Assembly: GCA_030674155.1 (NCBI GenBank)
Contig: CM060323.1
Span: 50,417,861 to 50,432,860 of the forward strand
Length of the DNA: 15,000 bases
Direction: 5' to 3'
Source of the DNA: Stramonita haemastoma
Lineage: Eukaryota > Mollusca > Gastropoda > Neogastropoda > Muricidae
Made by a program: the position numbers and the translations under genes. A model generated the notes under the pieces. That model had not been told where the DNA came from and searched no databases. It saw only the letters and a list, made by a program, of their open reading frames with translations. Shown here piece after piece: positions 8,450-15,000 of this stretch; within the stretch, counting starts at the first letter, position 1, and each line of letters begins with the position of its first letter.

Positions 8450-9180
8450 GTGTGTCATTGCTATAGATGTGTTACTGCTATCCATGACTCATTGCTGGTG
8501 CCATAACTTTCCTCGCTGTTTATGTGTCATTGCTGTCCACGTGTCATCGCTGTCTGTGTTATTGCTGTCCATGAGTCACTGCTATGTGTCATAACTGTCC
8601 ATGTGTCATCGCTACGTGTCATTACTGTCTATGTGCCATTGCAGTTCATGAATCATTGCTGGTCATGTGTCGCTGCTATCATGTGCCATTGCTTTCCACA
8701 TGTCATTGCTGAATATGCGTCATTGCTGTCTGCGTGTTATTCCTGTCTGTGTTCCATTGCTGTCTAGCGTCATTGCTGGCCGTGTGTCATTGCTGGCCAT
8801 GTGTCATTGCTAGCCGTGTATCATTGCTGGCCATGTGTCATTGCTGGCCGTGTGTCATTGCTGGCCACGTGTCATTGCTGGCCACGTGTCATTGCTGGCC
8901 ATGTGTCATTGCTGGCCGTGTGTCATTGCTAGCCGTGTGTCATTGCTGGCCGTGTGTCATTGCTAGCCGTGTGTCATTGCTGGCCATGTGTCATTGCTAG
9001 CCGTGTATCATTGCTGGCCACGGGGTCATTGCTGGCCGTGTGTCATTGCTGGCCACGTGTCATTGCTGGCCGTGTGTCATTGCTGGCCACGTGTCATTGC
9101 TGGCCGTGTGTCATTGCTGGCCATGCATTGCTGTGCATATTGTCTGTGTGTCAGTGCTATGTCTGAATCATTGCTGTCTG
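8450..9180 (+). repeat. Minisatellite B, 17-bp unit
   Basis: Degenerate units at 8450-8767 lead into a homogeneous block of about 21 units at 8768-9125 with consensus GTGTCATTGCTGGCCGT. The variable end (CGT, CAT or CAC) sets unit subtypes. Toward 9026-9110 the CGT and CAC types alternate, giving a 34-bp higher-order period. CAC-type units create an E-box CACGTG. No plus-strand frame of the unit has a stop, which explains the Cys/Trp-rich open frames here; they are not supported as genes. Confidence 0.93.
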
Positions 9181-9334
9181 TGTGGCTGGGGGTGGGTTTT
9201 TTTTTTTTGGGTGCCTCAGTGATGGGTACATATCAATGGTGTCCATGTTTTTACTGGCATTCTTACAGACTGCAAAAACCCTGCCAGCATTAACACTCAG
9301 CTATGATACATTTGAACTATTTCCTGATAAACCA

Positions 9335-9425
9335 CCGCAATATGACACATAAAAATGACACATAGACAGCTATGGCACATGCACGTGGACAGTAATAGTA
9401 CCAAAACACCCAGACAGCAGTAATA
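9335..9425 (-). repeat. B-like minisatellite remnant in inverted orientation
   Basis: On the plus strand it reads TATGACACAT, AATGACACATAGACAGC, TATGGCACATGCACGTGGAC, which is the reverse complement of B-type units such as those at 8505-8550 (GTCCACGTGTCAT, TATGTGTCAT). It lies directly beyond the 3' end of LINE B copy 2. Orientation is clear; homology rather than convergence is inferred. Confidence 0.6.
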
Positions 9426-9429
9426 ACAT

Positions 9430-9950
9430 CTCTTCATCACCTTCGCCTATACCGTAGTCTAGTAGATCGTTGGGGCACCACTGAAGGTTTTGCATCAAGC
9501 GTCCTCCACTTCTCGTGGTTTTCAGCTTTCCATAGCAAGTCGTTCCACTCAAGGCCGGTATAGCCTAATCTCTTGAGTTGACTTCCCATCGCTTTCTCTG
9601 TCTGCCTCTTTATCTCCCTCCTTGTACCGTTCCCTGTGGGACAGTCGTGGACAGTCCAGATGTTCCTGTGACGTGCCGTACCACTTCAGTTTTCGTTTTT
9701 TTTCGCTAAAGTCAGAAACTCTCCACATGGCTCGATCGCGTTTCAAATTCTGGTTTTTACTTCCTTGTTAGTGATGTGATATCTGTATGAGAAACCAAGG
9801 GGTTTACGAAAGCATCTCATTTCGATTGCCTGTAGGCCTATCCTTTTTTCAATGTCTGCTGTTACGGTCCATGTTTCACATGCGTACAAAATTATGTACA
9901 TGATCAAGGAGCGCATCAGTCTGATCTTGATGTCGACATCAGTGGCATTA
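9430..9950 (-). mobile_element. Non-LTR retrotransposon, family B, copy 2 (3' end, decayed)
   Basis: Minus-strand similarity to copy 1 at 4503-5091 starts near 9924: KIRLMRSLIMYIILYACETW, TVTADIEKRI, then QAIEMRCFRKPLGFSYRYHI and a stop TGA. After frameshifts come KLKWYG, the HLDCP region, GLEWNDLL, HEKWRTLDAKPSVVPQRSTR and stop TGA at 9439-9437, followed by TGATGAAGAGATG. It is more decayed than copy 1. A 6-bp insertion forming TAGGCCTA adds Gly-Leu between RI and QAIEM (9833-9840), where copy 1 reads RRVQTVEM. The 5' end is truncated further in than copy 1 and again lies next to (TG)n. No target-site duplication was identified. Confidence 0.88.
9833..9840. repeat. TAGGCCTA inserted in LINE B copy 2
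   Basis: One of eight exact TAGGCCTA copies in the window (413, 456, 1908, 2285, 4235, 8076, 9833 and 12808). Removing six bases, TAGGCC at 9833-9838, restores collinearity with LINE B copy 1. Confidence 0.8.
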
Positions 9951-9973
9951 TAGCAACAACAACAGCACTGTCA

Positions 9974-9974
<1 letters not shown>

Positions 9975-10066
<92 letters not shown>

Positions 10067-10074
10067 CACACACA
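9975..10074. repeat. Compound (AC)n(GCAC)n(AC)n repeat
   Basis: About 48 nt of AC, then about 11 CGCA units to 10064, then a short AC end. The alternating purine-pyrimidine strand with CpG is a strong Z-DNA type sequence. The VRAC-type frames across it are artefacts. Confidence 0.97.
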
Positions 10075-10086
10075 GTATGAATATGT
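10074..10086 (+). repeat. 13-bp direct repeat, right copy
   Basis: AGTATGAATATGT immediately after the (CA)n end, identical to 7912-7924. Confidence 0.9.
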
Positions 10087-10089
10087 CGA

Positions 10090-10195
10090 CAGCAACGGCA
10101 TATGAACAGAAGCCACCCATAGACAGTAAAGACACATTGCAGTGGGCCTATGGTACAGCAGGCTGTGGCACAACACTTGTTTAGGCCTGTGGCGA
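10090..10195 (-). repeat. A/B-like minisatellite remnant in inverted orientation
   Basis: On the minus strand, 10180-10135 reads GTGCCACAGCCTGCTG then ACCATAGGCCCACTGCAATG, close to the first units of minisatellite A (CCATAGCCCCACTGG at 6849-6863). 10135-10100 carries the B-like TGTGTCTTTACTGTCTATG. The match is short and degenerate. Confidence 0.45.
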
Positions 10196-10199
10196 AGTG

Positions 10200-11840
10200 G
10201 TATGGATGTAGGGGCCTATTGTATTCCTTCACTGTGTTTACACACAATTCTTTCAAGGGATCAACCAGTTTTCTGACAGAAGTAACCTTCACTTTAGAAA
10301 ATTCAATCTTTCTGACACTCTACTCTTTGCCTGTTCTGCAAATAATGTAATGAGAGAGAGAAAGAGATAGACATTTTTTAAATATCGCCTCACCAATACA
10401 CGCCAATAGAGCTAACTTTTTTTTTCTTTGTACAGCTTCTAACGTGGCTTGAGTTTGTGAATAGTTGAATTTGTAGAATTCAGTATCAACAGTTTATTAT
10501 GTGATGTTCAAGAAAGTAAAACCTACCTCTGAAATAAAGAAAAACATTTTTTTTTCAGACATTCATGGTAAATGAATTCATATTCAGGATACTGACAGGT
10601 CCCTGGCATCCCCATCGAGGAATGTCTAAAACCTCACTAAATGGGCAGTGGAAGAACTAGAGTTATTTCAAACTGTGCCGATCTTTTTCAGAGGAGATGC
10701 CCTTTCAGATCAGTTTGCCATCGCTGGTAGGCTAGGCTGTGGAAGGTAGTTCCAGAGACAGCGCGGAAGTGACTTGAGCATCGCATGTAGACCGAGGCCT
10801 TGTCATGCCCGCGCCGTAGGCTTAGGCCAGTCTAAAAATACTCTACACCTACAGTGGACGAAGCCCTTTTTTTTTTTTTTTTTTTTTTTTTAGAAGACTG
10901 TTGGCCTATATGATTTCAAGTAATTTTGCTTTTAAAAAAGTAGAAAAAGGCAGTTGAAACGTGATTCAATATCCACTTCTGCTAAAAAAAAAAAAAGCCA
11001 AACTGAAAAACAACAACAGCGCCTTAATTTGGAAGTCAGATTATAAGTGCAAAATCATTGATTACCAGAGCTGTCTTTCTATATGATTAAAACAGTATGT
11101 AGATTCCGTGATGTTTCAAGCAGAGAATTGTTAGAGGTAGCTTTTGCATTCAATATTGTTGATCCTTTATGAACCTTTTTTGACAGCCAAGCTGCGCCGC
11201 ACTGATTGTTACAATTAGTCCTACAGTTGTTAGGCACACAGGCCCTATGCTGCTACGAACGGTTAGGCTAGTGCTAAGGCTGAGCAGCCATCAGCTGTTT
11301 ATTTAAAATCCAGATTTTACTGTAAATGTAAGAATATATCTTCAGAGAAAATTGCATGACACTAGACGTTATCATTATGCTTTGCGCTGTGATCGACAGG
11401 AAATAAAATTCTGTCCTAAGGCCTACTGCTGCAGGAATCACCTCAGTTTGGTTGGCTAAAGGCTTGCGGAAAATTCAGAAAAGAAAATGATGGCTCCTTT
11501 CAACAACTATTCAGATGACTGTGATTCATTTCACTATGTAAAACGATGTCCATAAGTAATTCAGATTTTTTCTACTTCTTATTCATTAGGCCTTTTGACC
11601 AAGCTAGATAGACTATGCCTACATGGTAGGCTAGACTTACACGCGGCAGAAACGGACGGTACTTTACTTTACTTATGAGAACAAAGTGGTACATTCATTC
11701 TGTTACAGATATGGTTTTGTGTAATGGTTTCGTTTCAAGTCGAACTGTTTTCTGATGGGCTCGAACGATTTCGCTCGACGGCATCTTCTGTCTAACGAAG
11801 AAATTTTTAGGCTGTTGGCTGTTTGTTTACAAATCCGTGC
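10200..11840. other. No gene seen; poly-T and TAGGC-rich patches
   Basis: Non-coding in appearance. It contains an AG-rich patch near 10350, a T9CAG acceptor-like string at 10549-10558, an uninterrupted T25 run at 10867-10891, and several TAGGCTA/TAGGCCT variants (for example 10728, 11264, 11588 and 11625). The T25 could be a reverse-oriented poly-A tail, but I recognise no retroposon beside it. Confidence 0.55.
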
Positions 11841-11845
11841 CCCCA

Positions 11846-11925
11846 CGCGCCATCTTCGGCCAATGTCTCTCCCAGAATTCTGTCGCCTATTGCGCATGCG
11901 CGATGGTTCTATTGCAAATGGCGGC
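11846..11925. promoter_or_regulatory. CpG-rich, possibly bidirectional core promoter
   Basis: Within 80 bp there are: AAGATGGCGCG on the minus strand (11856-11846, YY1-like), CCAAT at 11860-11864, the palindrome GCGCATGCGC at 11892-11901 in TGCGCATGCGC (canonical NRF1 site), and CAAATGGCGGC on the plus strand (11915-11925, YY1-like). In animals YY1 sites of this form usually lie just downstream of the start site and point in the direction of transcription, so the pair suggests divergent starts. No TATA box is seen. The motif reading is direct; activity is inferred. Confidence 0.6.
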
Positions 11926-11994
11926 GCTTGTTATTGTTCCATGGCGTTTGTGATACATGGGCTTTTCTAACGCATATTTGACACCTTTACAGGT
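11926..11994 (+). other. Candidate untranslated first exon end and splice donor
   Basis: Downstream of the plus-strand YY1-like site, a strong donor TTACAG|GTAAAGG lies at 11992/11993. ATGs in the intervening DNA (for example 11902 and 11941) open only short frames that stop before the donor, so the exon would be mostly 5' UTR. The gene itself is not recognised. Confidence 0.4.
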
Positions 11995-12560
11995 AAAGGG
12001 ACTTATGGGGCTCTTTTTATTTACCCATAAGGAATTGGATAGGCTGCCTAGGTGCCGTTATTAATTTGTTATATTGAATTTTAGAGGTCGCATTCACCGG
12101 TGTCAAGAGGTACGTTTTGTTGCGATTGCCGACTAACCTGTAGGGTGATCAGTAATCTTTGCGCACATCAATCGCAGATTTTGCAGTTGATGTTGTAAAA
12201 CTTGTTCGCATAATGTGACATATATCCTTAGGAAGTTAAATGCAAGAAGATTTTTATGAAATCATGTGTCAAATCGAGTCATTAAAGATAAATTTGCACA
12301 ACCATGCTCTTCCGCTGACTGACCCATTTGCTCTCCGCCGCGAATATGGCTGTCGGATTCTAGGCTCTGCTCGGCTCCGCACGAACCCATTTTCAGGTGC
12401 AGGTGAATCGGACCTAACTTGAAGTAGTTCTGTCGATATTTTTGTGCGCTGGGTTTTACAGTTTTGCTAATTATGCTGGTTTCGAGGGTTTGATATGATG
12501 AATTTTTGTAATCTGTGAACGTGCGCATGGTCTTTTAGGGGACCGTTTACGGTACGTGGG
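11995..12560. other. Putative first intron with a second CpG-rich patch
   Basis: Mostly AT-rich. 12305-12415 is richer in CpG (CTCCGCCGCGAATATGGCTG, CTCGGCTCCGCACG) and ends in TTTTCAGGTGCAGGTGAATC, which offers both acceptor-like and donor-like AGs. It could be an alternative first exon. The 60-residue frame from 12240 has no recognised domain. Confidence 0.35.
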
Positions 12561-15000
12561 AACTGGTCGCTTTATATTAATTTCGATTCTCGGGTTCAGC
12601 GTGAAAACTAATTAAGGGTGCAGCGACCAAGTTGATTGTGTATCCTCTCTATAAGTATCGCTTTTGTATCTTAGAAATGAAAATATTTTATATTTTACTT
12701 ATAGTAGCACACAAAAAGCAGCCCATTTCTGTGAATGGTAGCAGATGATCTCGATGAGAGTACCTTCTTCTGATTGGCTAAAATTTACCAAGCAGAAATA
12801 TCAGTGGTAGGCCTATAAGTGCTGAAAATTTGGAACTTAGATGTCAGTTGACTCATAAAGCAGCAGAATGGTATCAGATTCTTTATTTGCAATATATGTA
12901 TGTGTTTACTAGCAAATTTATTTATTTGATTTAAAAGTTGTTTATTTAGTATTTGACCAGAGAAGTGAAAGACAAATTCTGAAAATCTTGCCTGAGCTCT
13001 TTGCTGTCACTAGTTCTTGATTTAGAAAAAATTGCACCAGAGCAATATTAAAAAAAACAAACAAACTCAAAACTCCTTTACAGGTGCACTTTACAGGGTG
13101 CATCCCTTGTAGTTTCATTTTCGTTCATTACATGGGCAAAGGAAGACAGCTTGCAAGAGTTATCTTTTCTTTCATATAATCCTGATTATTTTATTAAATA
13201 TATTCTGTGTCAATGAACATTGAAGCAAATTATTTGCAAGAACTGGTATGTAAATCTTCACTTTTTGAAAGAAGTTGGGTACAAACCCATGGTCATTTTC
13301 TGGTTTTGCTCCTGCTTTTTTCTTTCTTTTTTTTCCTTCTTTTTCTTCCTCCCTTTAAAAATACAACAACAACTGGAAGAGTTATAGATTGTTAACAGTC
13401 TGTTTTCCCTGACACTGGATATGGTGTAGATCCCATATGATATAATATACATTTGCTTTGTCTGTAAAAGGGCCCTTTGCTGTTTTCATTCCACATTTTT
13501 TATTTGTTGGCTTTGGAACAAAAAAGGGCATTTAAAAAATGAAATAAAGTTGTTTTCATGTAATCTCCAAAAGAAACCTTTTATGTAGTTTTCCACATAC
13601 TATAGTTTCACTGTCAGAACCAAGCAGTTTTGATTTTTTAATAAACAGACCCTTTTGCTGTCAGTGTCACTGCATCAGTAGGAAACAAGACTAAAAATAA
13701 TAAAATGGAAACAACTCTGTTCTCTTGCAGTTTTACTTTTGGTTTTGTCCATACACTTACTAATTAAATGATACATAAAATGTCATTATTGCAGCAGAAA
13801 ATGTACAGTGACTTTATTATCATTTCTGAGTAGAAGAAAATATCAGTCCATCATTGGTTTCCTTCTTGTTTTTTTAAAAAATGAATGTCTTTACTACACT
13901 TTAGTTGCTGCTCAGGCTTCAGTGTGGAGAAAGATTAAGTGTGTAATCAGAAGTAAGATGGTGTGTGGAGTTTTTGTGCAAATGATATAGTTCAGCGAAA
14001 CTTGTTTTTACAATTTTTGCTATTTAAAAAAAAGTTTTTTTTTGTGACCAGTCACTGTAAGAAAAAGGAAATTTCTTTGCAGAGTATTCTGTAACGTTTA
14101 ATGCCAGGGTCTTTTTTTCCTGTCTTTTTAAACTCAAATTTCAGAAAAATGAAGAAATTCTGTTCAGGGGTACAGTAGTCTGAAAAAAAAAGGGTATAAT
14201 AGATATAGATTTGGGGGGGGGGGTGGGTGGGGGGGTAAATGCTTACAACATACGAGCAACAGCACCAGACATGAGTTACTTCTGACCATGATGTATGCAA
14301 GGCTCTGTCTGTAGTCAGTAAGGTGGAAGGTTCTTTTCTAGAGAGAAATTATCAGACTGAACATTCATCCATATGATAAGTTTTAGGAAAGGAGAAATAT
14401 CAGGCTTGCATAAAGTTTTGAATCATCATTACCTAAAAATAGTTTTGGTCTTCAGTCATATGTGGTTGCAGCCAAAACCTAAAATAAAAAGCTTTTTATG
14501 TGGGGTGGGAAGGGGTGCCTCTGTGACAAAGCCCTGTCTAAATCAGCCTATACTGAAATTTTTATTTCGAGAAGAGCTGTGTATGCCTCACTCTGTGTGC
14601 TCTTCCTGCATGCCAAGATATCTGGAATTGCTGTGCAGAAAGCTATCAGTACAGGACAGACCTATGAAAACTTAATGTTGAAGAAATTATGCATGGCAGA
14701 CAGATAATAGTGAGGTCTGGGTTTGGGAGGGGAGGGAGGATGCAGAAAAAGTTGTTGGTGTTTTCATACTTGGAGAAGACTTAGACTGACAACACAAAGA
14801 CTTTTTTCCCCCTTGGCCAGAGCTTTAAGGTTCCCCAATACTACAATAGTGAAAATCTGCATATAAAATGCAACCCTTTTATGGCTTTGGGGATGATGAC
14901 ATTGATGTTTAAGTATATAATCTGTAGTATACAAGATCCATTCTTATTTGCATGCACTGATGCAGTAGCCTGCTGATTCAAAAGGCAGAATAGGTTTTGA
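12561..15000. other. AT-rich non-coding stretch, no gene recognised
   Basis: Rich in T- and A-runs, with acceptor-like strings at 13715-13730 (TTCTCTTGCAG) and 14073-14082 (TTTCTTTGCAG) and AATAAA at 13544. No frame beside these shows a known domain. TAGGCCTA occurs at 12808-12815. It fits an intron or long 3' UTR of a plus-strand gene starting near 11.9 kb, but the sequence does not prove transcription. Confidence 0.5.
14213..14235 (+). repeat. G-rich run with G-quadruplex potential
   Basis: G11-T-G3-T-G7 provides more than four G3 blocks with one-base loops. Confidence 0.75.

Noticed and set aside
8768..9125. CRISPR-like array
   Set aside because: Units are contiguous with no unique spacers, and the setting is a eukaryotic minisatellite.
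8450..9293. Cys/Trp/His-rich repetitive open frames over minisatellite B
   Set aside because: The 17-bp unit has no stop in any plus-strand frame, so overlapping frames give the same peptide repeat. There is no gene context.
10867..10891. Poly-T as the tail of a minus-strand retroposon
   Set aside because: No recognisable retroposon sequence or target-site duplication adjoins it.
13207..13395. Small plus-strand open frame with a Phe-rich segment
   Set aside because: The hydrophobic part comes from a TTTTC run. There is no domain and no supporting context.

Overview
The window looks like nuclear DNA of an animal. It has no dense gene array, no operons and no bacterial signals. It holds one recognisable coding exon ending at a splice donor, three 5'-truncated non-LTR retrotransposon copies, one tRNA-derived SINE, and an unusually large load of micro- and minisatellites. 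The mix of elements, plus an enriched TAGGCCTA palindrome, makes me favour a marine invertebrate, perhaps a gastropod mollusc. That placement is inference and is weak.

Layout. 1-950: repeats and AT-rich non-coding DNA, with a 47-bp tandem repeat at 97-238. 951-1188 (minus): apparent first coding exon of polynucleotide kinase 3'-phosphatase (PNKP), reading out of the left edge of the window. 1189-2280: its upstream region, with a (TA)n tract and a perfect CRE. 2290-3531 (plus): decayed 3' half of a LINE (family A: RT core, C-terminal region, zinc finger). 3540-4500: no gene seen. 4503-5091 (minus): 3' end of a second LINE (family B), nearly open, ending in (GATA)4. 5190-5590: low complexity. 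5595-5835: tRNA-derived SINE. 5836-6786: long (AC)n and (GA)n tracts.

6826-10195 is a repeat complex: minisatellite A (about 20-bp unit), (TG)n, minisatellite B (17-bp unit) and trinucleotide tracts. These are followed by short inverted B-like and A-like pieces that flank another family-B LINE (9437-9950, minus) and a (CA)n(CGCA)n tract. 10200-11840: no gene seen. 11846-11994: a compact promoter-like block (CCAAT, perfect NRF1 palindrome, YY1-like sites on both strands) followed by a good splice donor, so probably the start of a second gene. 12000-15000: mostly AT-rich, non-coding in appearance, perhaps intron of that gene.

The genes here do not form a working system. The two probable host loci (PNKP exon 1 and the 11.9-kb promoter) sit about 11 kb apart with retroelement and satellite DNA between them. 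The most unusual signal is the dispersed TAGGCCTA palindrome: eight exact copies where about 0.2 would be expected. One copy is a clean 6-bp insertion inside a LINE reading frame, judged against the second copy of the same family in this window. Microsatellite-derived open frames are artefacts and were left out.
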